From: Oscillospiraceae bacterium
GTDB taxonomy: Bacteria; Bacillota; Clostridia; Oscillospirales; CAG-272
Length of the DNA stretch: 64,000 bases
Reading direction: 5' to 3'
Assembly (NCBI GenBank): GCA_015063845.1
Contig: SVTJ01000006.1
Span: forward strand, 45,917-109,916
The notes under the pieces: model-generated
Told to the model about the DNA's origin: nothing
Databases searched by the model: none
Seen by the model: only the letters and a program-made list of their open reading frames with translations
Part shown: piece by piece, positions 28,072-36,677 of the stretch
Layout of the letters: each line of letters opens with the position of its first letter
How positions within the stretch are numbered: position 1 is the stretch's first letter
Translations under genes and position numbers: made by a program

Positions 28072-29301
28072 ATGCTTTACGAAAAAGAACTCAAGCTTCT
28101 TTGCGACACATTCAAGAAGTGTCGTGTTCATACGGCGGTCGTTTCTCCGCTTGAGCCGTTAAATGCCGCCATTGACCCAACGATACGAGATGTTGTGCTC
28201 GGTATGCCGTCGAAGCAGCAGACGGTCCATAGCTTCGTGGGAAATCTTGAGCCCAAGACTATGTATAAGTTCACGGATGAGTTTAATTTGTGTTATACTT
28301 ATCTTCCAATAGAAGTCGGAGCAGAGGCGTCGCTGTTGTTTGTCGGACCGTATTTGTCGAGCGGCGTGTCGCACACAACGCTTCTTGAGCTCGGAGAGCG
28401 GTTGAATATACCGCCTAAGGAACAAAACTATTTTGAGGAGATATATGCGGGTATTCCCGTGCTTTCCGAGGGAGACCCTTTGTTCGTTATGCTCGATACC
28501 TTTTGTGAACAGATATGGGATCAACCGTCTTTCGCTATATGTGACGTAAATGCTCCCGATAGCGTAACGTCGCTTCCGCTCGGAGCGAACACGGTGAACG
28601 ATAGCATAGACGATACTCTCCTTAATATCAAAGCTATGGAGACCAGATACAAATTTGAAAACGAGCTGATACAGGCGGTCGTCCACGGTCAGCTTCATAA
28701 GGAAAAGCTGCTCGTTTCGTCTTTTTCGGAAAAACTTTTTGAAAAACGCGCGCAAGACCCCTTGAGAAATGCCAAAAATTACGGTATAATAATGAATACG
28801 CTGTTGCGTAAGGCGGCAGAAGAGGGCGGAGTGCACCCCGTTTATATCGACAAGATGTCCTCGAGCTTTGCTTTGAAAATAGAGCAAATGAGCTCGCTTT
28901 CGCAAAACACCGCGCTTATGAAGGAGATGTTTCGCTCGTACTGTAAGCTTGTTCGAAAGCACTCTGTGCAGAAGTATTCGCTTACGGTACAAAAGACAAT
29001 ATTGATTATCGACAACGATCTTTCCGCAGACCTTTCGCTGAGTGCGCTTGCCGCACAGCAGAATATAAGCTGCGCGTATCTTTCGTCACTTTTCAAAAAA
29101 GAGACGGGAAAAACGGTGTCGGAGTATATAAGAGAAAAACGTATGCAATATGCGGAGCGTTTGCTGAGCACAACGCACCTGCAAGTACAGACGGTTGCGC
29201 TTCACTGCGGAGTTATGGACGTGCAGTATTTTTCCAAGCTTTTTAAGAAGCATACGGGAAAAACGCCCAAGGAATACAGAGAAGCGGCGCGCGAGCAATG
29301 A
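28072..29301 (+). CDS. AraC family regulator of hexuronate genes
   Basis: A 409-residue regulator. The N-terminal ~300 residues form a sensor I cannot name, with a PocR-like look (TFKKCRVHTAVVSPLEPLN...CYTYLPIEVG...LFVGPYLS). The C-terminal 100 residues are a classic double HTH: LSLSALAAQQNISCAYLSSLFKKETGKTVSEYI and VQTVALHCGVMDVQYFSKLFKKHTGKTPKEYR. The ATG follows AAAGGAAAA. It is divergent from the symporter/GH2 genes and directly upstream of uxaC, so control of both arms of the hexuronate regulon is likely. Confidence 0.85.
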   Translation: MLYEKELKLLCDTFKKCRVHTAVVSPLEPLNAAIDPTIRDVVLGMPSKQQTVHSFVGNLEPKTMYKFTDEFNLCYTYLPIEVGAEASLLFVGPYLSSGVSHTTLLELGERLNIPPKEQNYFEEIYAGIPVLSEGDPLFVMLDTFCEQIWDQPSFAICDVNAPDSVTSLPLGANTVNDSIDDTLLNIKAMETRYKFENELIQAVVHGQLHKEKLLVSSFSEKLFEKRAQDPLRNAKNYGIIMNTLLRKAAEEGGVHPVYIDKMSSSFALKIEQMSSLSQNTALMKEMFRSYCKLVRKHSVQKYSLTVQKTILIIDNDLSADLSLSALAAQQNISCAYLSSLFKKETGKTVSEYIREKRMQYAERLLSTTHLQVQTVALHCGVMDVQYFSKLFKKHTGKTPKEYREAAREQ

Positions 29302-29332
29302 GCGGTTGCGCGAAAATTTAATAAAAAGCGGA

Positions 29333-29351
29333 GCAAATTGATTAAATTTGC
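29333..29351. promoter_or_regulatory. Inverted repeat just upstream of the uxaC -35, operator candidate
   Basis: GCAAATT and AATTTGC are exact complements with a 5-bp spacer, ending two bases before the -35 of the uxaC promoter. The position suits an activator or repressor site. Confidence 0.5.
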
Positions 29352-29353
29352 AA

Positions 29354-29382
29354 TTGCTTTGTCATTATGAAAAATGTATAAT
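29354..29382 (+). promoter_or_regulatory. Promoter of the uxaC-uxuA-SDR-kdgA-kdgK operon
   Basis: TTGCTT (29354-29359), 17-bp spacer, TATAAT (29377-29382); the start codon is 39 bases after the -10. Confidence 0.75.
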
Positions 29383-29420
29383 AATCATAAATAAAATTAA
29401 TTGAATCGAGAGGAAGTATC

Positions 29421-30824
29421 ATGGCGAATTTTTTGAGTAAGGATTTTCTTTTGAACACAAAGACAGCTCAAAAGCTTTATTTTGAGCACGCGCAAAACCA
29501 GCCGATAATCGACTATCACTGTCACGTAAGTCCCAAGGAGATATACGAGGATAAGAGATTTGAGAATATCACCGAGCTTTGGCTGGCGGGAGATCACTAT
29601 AAATGGAGACTTATGCGTTCAAACGGCGTTGACGAGTATTATGTTACGGGTAACGCTACCGCATATGAAAAATTCGAGAAGTTTGCGGAGATGCTTCCCA
29701 AAGCAATAGGCAACCCGATGTACCATTGGTGTCATTTGGAGCTTAAGAATTATTTTGGCTACGAGGGTGTTTTGAGCAAAGAGACCGCGAAAGAGGTGTG
29801 GGACCTTTGCGAGAGAAAGCTTCGCGAGGACAATATGAGCGTACGCGGTATAATCAAGCAGAGCGGCGTTGTATTCATAGGAACGACAGACGATCCCATA
29901 GACACGCTTGAATATCACAAGCTCATCGCCGCTGACGAAGATATGCGTGGGGTGACGGTCGCTCCTTCCTTCCGTCCTGACAAGGCGTTGAATATCGATA
30001 AGACGGGCTGGAAGGAATACATAGAAAAGCTTTCGGCAGTCTGCGGTAAGCAGATAAGCACCGTAGAACAGCTCAAGTCTGCGCTCTCGGAGAGAATAGA
30101 GCATTTTGCGGCTCACGGATGTCGCGCAAGTGACCACGGACTTGATAAAACTGTATATGTTGAGGCGTCTGCGGACGAGCTTGACGGTATTATGAAAAAG
30201 GCGCTTGACGGTAACGCTGTAAGCGATATAGAGGCTGATGCGTTTAAGACGGCACTTCTCGTTTTCTGCGCGGAAGAGTATGCGTGCCGCGGTTGGGCAA
30301 TGCAGCTTCACTATAACTGCCTGAGAAATCCCAATTCGACGATGTTTGAAAAGCTTGGTCCCGATACAGGATTTGACTGTATCGGTCCCTACAACGGAAG
30401 TCGCGGACTCGCAATGCTTCTCGACAGACTTTACCGCACAAACACCTTGCCTCGCACTATTATTTACAGCCTTGATGGCGCTGATAACGCCTTTATCGAT
30501 ACGCTGATGGGTGCATTCCAAGGTACCCAGATCGCGGGTAAGATACAGCACGGAAGCGCTTGGTGGTTCAACGACAATAAGCAGGGTATGCGTGAGCAGA
30601 TGATAAGCCTTGCAAATCTCGGACTTCTCGGAAACTTCGTAGGTATGCTTACCGACTCACGAAGCTTCCTCAGCTATACAAGACACGAATATTTCCGCCG
30701 CATACTTTGCGCGCTTATAGGCGAATGGGTGGAGAACGGTGAATATCCCGACGACGAGAAAGCACTCGGCACTATTGTTGAGGATATCTGCTACAACAAC
30801 GCAAGAAGATATTTTGGACTTTAA
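29421..30824 (+). CDS. uxaC: Glucuronate isomerase
   Basis: A 467-residue enzyme of normal UxaC length that converts D-glucuronate to D-fructuronate (and galacturonate to tagaturonate). The N-terminal IIDYHCHVSPKEIYED near 30 carries the metal-binding HxH of the amidohydrolase-like fold, followed by ELWLAGDHYKWRLMRSNG near 55; the C-terminal TDSRSFLSYTRHEYFRRILC motif is a family signature. First gene of the five-gene hexuronate operon, with GAGAGGAAG before the ATG. Confidence 0.97.
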   Translation: MANFLSKDFLLNTKTAQKLYFEHAQNQPIIDYHCHVSPKEIYEDKRFENITELWLAGDHYKWRLMRSNGVDEYYVTGNATAYEKFEKFAEMLPKAIGNPMYHWCHLELKNYFGYEGVLSKETAKEVWDLCERKLREDNMSVRGIIKQSGVVFIGTTDDPIDTLEYHKLIAADEDMRGVTVAPSFRPDKALNIDKTGWKEYIEKLSAVCGKQISTVEQLKSALSERIEHFAAHGCRASDHGLDKTVYVEASADELDGIMKKALDGNAVSDIEADAFKTALLVFCAEEYACRGWAMQLHYNCLRNPNSTMFEKLGPDTGFDCIGPYNGSRGLAMLLDRLYRTNTLPRTIIYSLDGADNAFIDTLMGAFQGTQIAGKIQHGSAWWFNDNKQGMREQMISLANLGLLGNFVGMLTDSRSFLSYTRHEYFRRILCALIGEWVENGEYPDDEKALGTIVEDICYNNARRYFGL

Positions 30825-30845
30825 TAAATTACAGGAGGACACAAG

Positions 30846-31934
30846 ATGCCAATGAAGATGTGCTTTCGCTGGTACGGAGAGGGAAACGACAAGATAAAGC
30901 TCTCCGATATCAAGCAGATCCCCGGTGTTGACGGTATCGTTTGGGCACTTCACCATAAGATGCCCGGTGAGATATGGGAGGAGGAAGAGATAGCCGAGGT
31001 CGCAAGACAGCTTGACGAATACGGCTTCAATATGGACGTCGTTGAGTCGGTCAACGTCCACGACGACATAAAGATAGGACTTCCCACGAGAGATATGTAT
31101 ATCGAGAATTACAAGCAGTGCATACGTAACCTCTCGAAGTATGGTGTTAAGGTAATATGCTATAACTTTATGCCGATATTCGACTGGACAAGGAGTAACT
31201 TGTTCCACCCCGTCGGAGACGGCTCTACCGCTCTTTTCTATGAAAAGAATATGATACAGGACGACTACAACGCTATGGCGAAGTACATTCTTGATTTTAC
31301 CGAGAAGTACAATATGTCCTTCCCCGGTTGGGAGCCTGAGCGTATGGCAAAGCTCGATGAGCTTTTCCGTGCATACGAGGGAGTTGACCACGAAAAGCTT
31401 TGGGCAAATCTCAAGTATTTCCTTGAGGCGATAATGCCTACTTGTCGCGAGTGCGATATCAAGATGGCTATACACATGGACGATCCGCCTTGGGATATAT
31501 TCGGTCTGCCACGTCTTCTTGTAAACGAGGAGAACATTGACCGTTTCCTTAAGATGGTCGACGATGAGTACAACTGCCTTACGCTTTGCTCTGGCAGTCT
31601 TAATGCCGATCCCAACAACAACGTCGCAGATATCGTTCGCAAGCATTGCGACAGAATCGCTTTCGCTCACATAAGAAACGTAAAGCATTTTGAGAACGGA
31701 GACTTTTCCGAGGCAAGCCACAGAGATTGCGATGGAGATACGGGTATTCTTGAAATACTCAAGGCATATCACGATTGCGGATTCGAGGGATATATCCGTC
31801 CCGACCACGGCAGACACCTGTGGGATGAGGGTCCCGGCAACGTTCGTCCCGGATACGGACTTTACGACCGTGCGCTTGGCATTATGTATATGCTCGGTGT
31901 ATGGGATAGCCTTGAAAGATTCGATAATAAATAA
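30846..31934 (+). CDS. uxuA: Mannonate dehydratase
   Basis: A 362-residue TIM-barrel metalloenzyme that dehydrates D-mannonate to 2-dehydro-3-deoxygluconate. It starts KMCFRWYGEGNDKIKLSDIKQIPGVDGIVWALHH, and has CYNFMPIFDWTRSNL near 110 and the metal-ligand regions AIHMDDPPWDIFGLPR near 210 and RPDHGRHLWDE near 320. Length is normal for Gram-positive forms. AGGAGG precedes the ATG; 21 bp after uxaC. Confidence 0.97.
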   Translation: MPMKMCFRWYGEGNDKIKLSDIKQIPGVDGIVWALHHKMPGEIWEEEEIAEVARQLDEYGFNMDVVESVNVHDDIKIGLPTRDMYIENYKQCIRNLSKYGVKVICYNFMPIFDWTRSNLFHPVGDGSTALFYEKNMIQDDYNAMAKYILDFTEKYNMSFPGWEPERMAKLDELFRAYEGVDHEKLWANLKYFLEAIMPTCRECDIKMAIHMDDPPWDIFGLPRLLVNEENIDRFLKMVDDEYNCLTLCSGSLNADPNNNVADIVRKHCDRIAFAHIRNVKHFENGDFSEASHRDCDGDTGILEILKAYHDCGFEGYIRPDHGRHLWDEGPGNVRPGYGLYDRALGIMYMLGVWDSLERFDNK

Positions 31935-31952
31935 TGAAAAGGAGATACAAAA

Positions 31953-32798
31953 ATGATAGATCTTCCACTTAACGTAGATTATAGCGGCAAGGTTGTCGTA
32001 GTGACGGGTGCAGGCGGACTTATTTGCGGAGCGATGGCACGCGCTTTCGCGCAGTCGGGAGCAAAGGTCGCTGCTCTTGATCTTAACGGAGAGGCTGTTC
32101 AAAAGCTTGCCGATGAGCTCACGGCAGAGGGCTTTGTTTGCAAAGGCTATGCGGCAAACGTGCTTGATGCAGAGGCGCTTGAAGCTGTTCATAAGCAGGT
32201 CGTAGCAGACCTTGGCGAGTGTGATATACTCGTTAACGGAGCAGGCGGAAATAACCCGAGAGCTACTACCGATAACGAATACCAGCATGAAGCTAAAGAG
32301 GGAGGAAAATCCTTCTTTGATCTTGACGCTTCGGGTGTTGACTTCGTGTTCAAGCTCAATTTTCAGGGAACGCTGCTTCCCACTCAGGCGTTTGCAAAGG
32401 ATATGGTAGGCAAGAAAGCGGGCTGCATTCTCAATATTTCTTCTATGAACGCTTATACTCCTCTCACAAAGATCCCCGCGTATTCCGCAGCAAAGGCAGG
32501 TATATCCAACTTTACACAGTGGCTGGCAACCCACTTTGCGGGAACGGGTATCCGTTGTAACGCTATCGCACCCGGCTTCCTTGTGTCCGCTCAGAATAGA
32601 GCACTGCTCTTCAACGAGGACGGCACTCCCACAGCGAGAAGCGCAAAGATACTCAAGGGAACTCCTATGGACCGCTTTGTTGATGCGAGCGAGCTTCTCG
32701 GAGCAACTCTCTTCCTTTGTGACGACCGTTCCGCATCGGCTATCACGGGTGTCGTTCTTCCCGTCGACTGCGGCTTTGCGGCATATTCGGGTGTATAA
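31953..32798 (+). CDS. SDR family fructuronate reductase (D-mannonate oxidoreductase)
   Basis: A 281-residue short-chain dehydrogenase: TGAGGLICGAMARAFAQSGAKVAALD nucleotide-binding segment (about 18-42), NGAGGNNP (about 96-103), catalytic Ser in NISSMNAYTPL and YSAAKAGI YxxxK near 178. Its place between uxuA and kdgA points to the reduction of fructuronate to mannonate, the step done by YjmF/UxuB-like SDRs in Bacillus. No separate UxuB of the long-chain dehydrogenase type is present here, which supports this role. Confidence 0.85.
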   Translation: MIDLPLNVDYSGKVVVVTGAGGLICGAMARAFAQSGAKVAALDLNGEAVQKLADELTAEGFVCKGYAANVLDAEALEAVHKQVVADLGECDILVNGAGGNNPRATTDNEYQHEAKEGGKSFFDLDASGVDFVFKLNFQGTLLPTQAFAKDMVGKKAGCILNISSMNAYTPLTKIPAYSAAKAGISNFTQWLATHFAGTGIRCNAIAPGFLVSAQNRALLFNEDGTPTARSAKILKGTPMDRFVDASELLGATLFLCDDRSASAITGVVLPVDCGFAAYSGV

Positions 32799-32840
32799 AC
32801 CAACTCTAAATTTGAACTAATATACAAGGAGATTATAAAA

Positions 32841-33398
32841 ATGGAAAAATTCATTCCCGTTGTTGTGATCAAGGAGCTTTCCGAGACCGACAAAATACTC
32901 AAGGCACTTAAGAATAACGGCATCAACTGCGCAGAGATCACCTTCCGTACCGCTTGCGCGGCAGAGGCTATCAAGTATGCTTCCGATAATTACCCCGATA
33001 TGAGTATCGGAGCAGGCACGGTTATAAATGCGGAGCAGTGCGAGGCGGCTCTTGCTGCGGGCGCTACGTTTATCGTATCTCCCGGACTTTCGGAGTCGGT
33101 TGCAAAGATCTGTAACGAAAGAGGTATTCCTTATTACCCCGGTTGCGTTACGCCTACCGAGATAATGGCAGCTCTTGAGCTCGGCATAACCACAGTAAAA
33201 TTCTTCCCCGCGAACGTATACGGCGGACTTAAGGCTCTCAAGGCTCTTTCTGCTCCGTTCCCCCAGGTCAAGTTTATACCTACGGGCGGAGTTGACAGAA
33301 GCAATATAGACGAATTTTTGGCATTCGATAAGATCGCTGCTATCGGCGGAAGCTTTTTCGTAAAGGAATCTCTTGATAAAATGGAGGCAGACAAATGA
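32841..33398 (+). CDS. kdgA: 2-keto-3-deoxy-6-phosphogluconate aldolase
   Basis: A 185-residue class I aldolase that splits KDPG into pyruvate and glyceraldehyde 3-phosphate. EITFRTACAAEAIKY near 35 holds the catalytic Glu, and GVTPTEIMAALELGITTVKFFPAN near 110-135 holds the Schiff-base lysine (TVKFFPA). FIPTGGVDRSNIDEFL closes the barrel. About 20 residues shorter than the usual 205-215, with the C-terminal helix trimmed, but all active-site elements are present. It overlaps kdgK by 4 bp. Confidence 0.93.
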   Translation: MEKFIPVVVIKELSETDKILKALKNNGINCAEITFRTACAAEAIKYASDNYPDMSIGAGTVINAEQCEAALAAGATFIVSPGLSESVAKICNERGIPYYPGCVTPTEIMAALELGITTVKFFPANVYGGLKALKALSAPFPQVKFIPTGGVDRSNIDEFLAFDKIAAIGGSFFVKESLDKMEADK

Positions 33399-34417
33399 AA
33401 AGAGTAGTAACATTCGGTGAGCTTATGCTCAGACTTGCTCCTAACGGCTATTATCGCTTTTTCCAGAATGACCAGATGCAGGCTACCTTCGGCGGAGGCG
33501 AGGCAAACGTTGCGGTATCTCTCGCAAATTACGGACTCGACAGCGTTTACGTAACGAAGCTCCCCAAGCATGCTATCGGTCAGGCGGCTGTTGATTCGCT
33601 CAGATACTTCGGCGTTGACACCTCAAAGGTAGTTCGCGGCGGAGACAGAGTAGGTATATATTTCCTTGAAAAGGGAGCATCGCAGAGAGGCTCGGTCTGT
33701 ATTTACGACCGCGCGCACTCGGCAATCCAGGAGGCATCTGTCGCTGATTTTGATTGGGACAGCATTTTTGAGGGTGCGGATTGGTTCCACTTCACGGGTA
33801 TTACTCCCGCGCTCGGCAAGAACCTTGTTGAGATCTGCCGTGAGGCCTGCCGTGCGGCAAAGGCAAGAGGTGTGAAGATATCCTGTGACCTCAATTACCG
33901 CGGAAAGCTTTGGACAAGAGCTGAGGCAAGAGAGGCAATGACAGACCTTTGTCAGTACGTTGACGTTTGTATATCCAACGAAGAGGACGCAAAGGACGTT
34001 TTCGGTATAGAAGCAGAGAACACCGATATATACGGCGGAAAGCTTGACCACCAGGGCTACAAGTCGGTAGCAAAGCAGCTTGCAGATAAGTTTGGCTTTG
34101 AAAAGGTGGCTATAACGCTTCGTTCGTCGATCTCTGCAAGCGATAACGACTGGGCAGCAATGCTCTACGACGGAGAGAACTACTGCTTCTCAAAGACTTA
34201 CCACTTGCATATAGTTGACCGCGTCGGCGGTGGTGACTCGTTTGGCGGAGGACTTATCTATTCGCTCCTTATGGGCAAGAGCACGCAGGAGGCTATCGAG
34301 TTTGCTGTTGCGGCGTCCGCACTCAAGCACAGTATTGAGGGCGACTATAACCGTGTAAGCGTTTCTGAAGTTGAAAAGCTTGCAGGCGGAGACGGCTCGG
34401 GCAGAGTCCAGAGATAA
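33395..34417 (+). CDS. kdgK: 2-dehydro-3-deoxygluconokinase
   Basis: A 340-residue PfkB-family sugar kinase. GELMLRLAPNG near the start and GGGEANVAVSLANYG near 33 are the sugar-binding side; the ATP-side signature VDRVGGGDSFGGGLIYSLL near 270-290 has the catalytic Asp. By operon position it phosphorylates KDG to KDPG for kdgA. Start overlaps the kdgA stop (ATGA). It is the last gene of the operon. Confidence 0.93.
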   Translation: MKRVVTFGELMLRLAPNGYYRFFQNDQMQATFGGGEANVAVSLANYGLDSVYVTKLPKHAIGQAAVDSLRYFGVDTSKVVRGGDRVGIYFLEKGASQRGSVCIYDRAHSAIQEASVADFDWDSIFEGADWFHFTGITPALGKNLVEICREACRAAKARGVKISCDLNYRGKLWTRAEAREAMTDLCQYVDVCISNEEDAKDVFGIEAENTDIYGGKLDHQGYKSVAKQLADKFGFEKVAITLRSSISASDNDWAAMLYDGENYCFSKTYHLHIVDRVGGGDSFGGGLIYSLLMGKSTQEAIEFAVAASALKHSIEGDYNRVSVSEVEKLAGGDGSGRVQR

Positions 34418-34438
34418 CAAATTAATAAAAATGAAACT

Positions 34439-34468
34439 GAGGGTGTTTTCCGAAAAGAAAACACCCTC
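34439..34468. repeat. Hairpin after kdgK without a plus-strand T-tract
   Basis: GAGGGTGTTTTC and GAAAACACCCTC form a perfect 12-bp stem with a CGAAAA loop. On the plus strand it is followed by AAAAATATTG, so it is not a canonical terminator; it could stabilise the operon's 3' end. It resembles the hairpins at 13371 and 23862. Confidence 0.6.
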
Positions 34469-34475
34469 AAAAATA

Positions 34476-34504
34476 TTGAAAATCAGTCCGATGTATGGTA
34501 TAAT
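34476..34504 (+). promoter_or_regulatory. Promoter of the TPR/DUF4037 pair
   Basis: TTGAAA (34476-34481), 17-bp spacer, TATAAT (34499-34504). The ATG at 34539 is preceded by AAAGGAGA. Confidence 0.7.
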
Positions 34505-34538
34505 ATTCGTAAGGATTTTCGTCAAAGGAGAAAAAGAA

Positions 34539-35291
34539 ATGAAAGGTTGTATTTCGGTTGAACGAATTCTCGCAAAGCTGGATGAGCACTTATATAAAAA
34601 CGACTATGTTGCTGCCGAGCGTCATCTTTTGTATTGGCTGACAGAGGCTACGGCGGCGAAAGACTATCACACAGAGCTTCTTATGCAGAATGAGCTTATG
34701 GGGCTCTATCGCAAAACGGGAAAGAAAGAACAGGCTCTTTCTGCGGCTGATACCGCAAGAACCAGAATAGCCGAGCTCGGTATATCCCAACAAGTCGGTG
34801 CTGCTACAACTCTCCTTAATTGCGCTACCGTGTATAAGGCATTTGGTATGGCCGAGCAGGGAATAGAACTTTTTGAGAGTGCAAGAGAGGTGTACGAGCG
34901 AGAGCTTGAGAAAAACGATAACCGCCTTGGCGGGCTTTATAATAATATGGCTCTCGCACTTGTTGACCTTGAAAGATTTGACGAGGCAAAGGAGCTTTAT
35001 GTTCGCGCGATAGAGGTTATGGAGAGTACGCAAAACGGAGACCTTGAGGTGGCGATAACATATCTCAATATGGCGAGTGCCGCAGAGAGCGAGCTTGGCG
35101 CGCTTGAAGCTGATCTTGTGATCTGTGATTATCTCGAAAAAGCAAAGAGCTTGATCGAAGCTCATTTGCCGAGAGACGGGTATTATGCGTTCGTGTGCGA
35201 AAAATGCGCGTCGGTGTTTGGATATTACGGACATTTTGCATATTGCGCGGAGCTCGAGGAGCGTTCAAGGAGGATATATGAAGGGAATTGA
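34539..35291 (+). CDS. Tetratricopeptide repeat protein
   Basis: A 250-residue all-helical protein. TPR-like units are visible at about residues 50-80 (LLMQNELMGLYRKTGKKEQALSAAD), 85-115 (TLLNCATVYKAFGMAEQGIELFESA), 125-155 (LYNNMALALVDLERFDEAKELYVRA) and 165-200 (TYLNMASAAESELGALE). TPR domains mediate protein-protein contacts. The ATG at 34539 has AAAGGAG; an earlier in-frame ATG (34371) lies inside kdgK. It overlaps the following DUF4037 gene by 14 bp, so the two products probably act together. Confidence 0.85.
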   Translation: MKGCISVERILAKLDEHLYKNDYVAAERHLLYWLTEATAAKDYHTELLMQNELMGLYRKTGKKEQALSAADTARTRIAELGISQQVGAATTLLNCATVYKAFGMAEQGIELFESAREVYERELEKNDNRLGGLYNNMALALVDLERFDEAKELYVRAIEVMESTQNGDLEVAITYLNMASAAESELGALEADLVICDYLEKAKSLIEAHLPRDGYYAFVCEKCASVFGYYGHFAYCAELEERSRRIYEGN

Positions 35292-36219
35292 GCTTTGCGA
35301 AAGATTTTATCTTGAGTGCGGAGTGCCTATGCTTGATGAGAAATTCGGAGATATCAAGCACCTATTGGCAATAGGCATCGCGGGAAGCGGCTCGGAGTGC
35401 TTCGGATATGATGACGAGCTCTCGCAGGACCACGACTTTGAGCCCGGTTTTTGTATATTTATTCCCGACGAGACAGTTGTTGACAGAAAGACGGAATTTG
35501 CGCTTGAACGGGCATATTCAAAGCTGCCGAAGGAATTTATGGGATATAGGAGAAGTCCGCTTTCTCCCGTTGGCGGTAATAGACACGGTGTTATGCGAAC
35601 AGCGGATTTCTTTAAGAGCAAGACGGGCACTGCGGACGGTCGCATCGCCCCGAGAGAATGGTTCTTTTTGCCCGAGCAATCTCTTGCGGAGGCGACTAAC
35701 GGCAAGGTGTTTTTTGATGGCTTTGGAGAATTTACGGATATCCGTGAGCGCCTTTCATATATGCCCGAGGACGTGCGCCTTAAAAAGCTTGCGGGAAACC
35801 TCTTGACTATGGGACAGGCGGGGCAGTATAATTACGGCAGATGTACCCTCAGAGGAGAGTGCGCCGCGGCACAGCTTGCGATATCCGAGTTTGTAAAAAG
35901 CACGCTCAACGTCATATTTTTACTTAATAAGCGTTATATCCCGTACTACAAATGGAGCTTCCACGCATTGCGCGAATTACCTAAGCTTGCACAGCTCTAT
36001 GAGCCGCTCGAATATATTTTGTCAAGCGGGAACTGCGAGAGCGAGGCGGAAAGAAAAAAGGCGACTGTCGAATTGGTTTGCGAGAATATCATCGACGAGC
36101 TTTGCGCTGAGGGGCTTGCCGAAAATTGCGGTACGGCAATAGAGGCGTATGCTTATGCCGTGAACAATAAAATAAACAACGCGGAAATAAGAAATCTGCA
36201 TATACTGTACGCGGTTTGA
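35278..36219 (+). CDS. DUF4037 domain protein (nucleotidyltransferase-like)
   Basis: A 313-residue protein starting at an ATG with AAGGAGG inside the end of the TPR gene. Near residue 30 it has IAGSGSECFGYDDELSQDHDFEPG, a GS-x(n)-DxD pattern like the nucleotidyltransferase fold, followed by a helical DUF4037 region (MGQAGQYNYGRC..., NVIFLLNKRYIPYYKWSFHALR). The predicted activity would be transfer of a nucleotide to a protein or small molecule, with the TPR partner as a likely adaptor. No experimental function is known to me. Confidence 0.8.
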   Translation: MKGIELCERFYLECGVPMLDEKFGDIKHLLAIGIAGSGSECFGYDDELSQDHDFEPGFCIFIPDETVVDRKTEFALERAYSKLPKEFMGYRRSPLSPVGGNRHGVMRTADFFKSKTGTADGRIAPREWFFLPEQSLAEATNGKVFFDGFGEFTDIRERLSYMPEDVRLKKLAGNLLTMGQAGQYNYGRCTLRGECAAAQLAISEFVKSTLNVIFLLNKRYIPYYKWSFHALRELPKLAQLYEPLEYILSSGNCESEAERKKATVELVCENIIDELCAEGLAENCGTAIEAYAYAVNNKINNAEIRNLHILYAV

Positions 36220-36230
36220 CATAATTTTAT

Positions 36231-36267
36231 AAAAAAGAAAGCTTCATTTGGAGGCTTTCTTTTTTTT
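36231..36267 (+). terminator. Terminator of the TPR/DUF4037 pair
   Basis: AAAGAAAGC pairs with GCTTTCTTT around TTCATTTGGAG, followed by a run of T. Confidence 0.8.
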
Positions 36268-36284
36268 AACCCAGCATAAAATTG

Positions 36285-36313
36285 TTGACAGCTCAACGAT
36301 TTTGTGCTATAAT
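36285..36313 (+). promoter_or_regulatory. Promoter before the DegV fragment
   Basis: TTGACA (36285-36290) and TATAAT (36308-36313) are perfect boxes with a 17-bp spacer and TGC in front of the -10. Confidence 0.85.
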
Positions 36314-36370
36314 CAAAGCGTTCGTTTTATCTTGCAAAATAATTCTAAGTGGATAACATAGGTGGTATTA

Positions 36371-36577
36371 ATGAGAAAAATAAGAATAGTATCCGATTCC
36401 TCGTCAGATATTTTGACGCTTGAGCATGTAGATTTTGCATTTTCGCCAATGAAGATAGTCACTGCGGATAGAGAGATCGTCGACAACGCAGCTTTGAATG
36501 TTGATGAGATGGCGGATTATTTTAACGGGTATTACGCAGAGAAGGGCGGAATGCTCGTTGGCTTTGAAAAGATTTGA
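36371..36577 (+). pseudogene. Truncated DegV family protein
   Basis: Only 68 residues: RKIRIVSDSSSDIL is the DegV N-terminus, then FSPMKIVTADREIVDNAALNVDEMADYFNGYY, ending where a full DegV (about 280 residues) would enter its Ser-containing fatty-acid loop. The rest of the family sequence is absent from all frames before the next gene, so this is a deletion remnant, although its promoter and ribosome binding site (AGGTGG) look intact. A short functional peptide cannot be excluded. Confidence 0.8.
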
Positions 36578-36605
36578 GTGTATAACTCATAAATGCAAAA
36601 AGACA

Positions 36606-36634
36606 TTGACATTTTGCGGTTTTTTTGATATATT
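36606..36634 (+). promoter_or_regulatory. Promoter of the acyltransferase/GltS genes
   Basis: TTGACA (36606-36611), 17-bp spacer, TATATT (36629-36634), shortly before the acyltransferase start. Confidence 0.75.
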
Positions 36635-36677
36635 ATATACGTAGAGTTATGCGAATAAAGTCACTTTGGGAGATATT

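Noticed and set aside
30657..32534. 625-codon open frame on the minus strand opposite uxaC, uxuA and the SDR gene
   Set aside because: The plus-strand genes are unmistakable enzymes; the antisense product has no recognisable fold, odd Cys/Val/Tyr composition and no ribosome binding site. It is a shadow of codon bias.
36362..36577. Complete small DegV-like protein
   Set aside because: The sequence matches only the first quarter of DegV and ends at the ligand loop, so a remnant is the better call.
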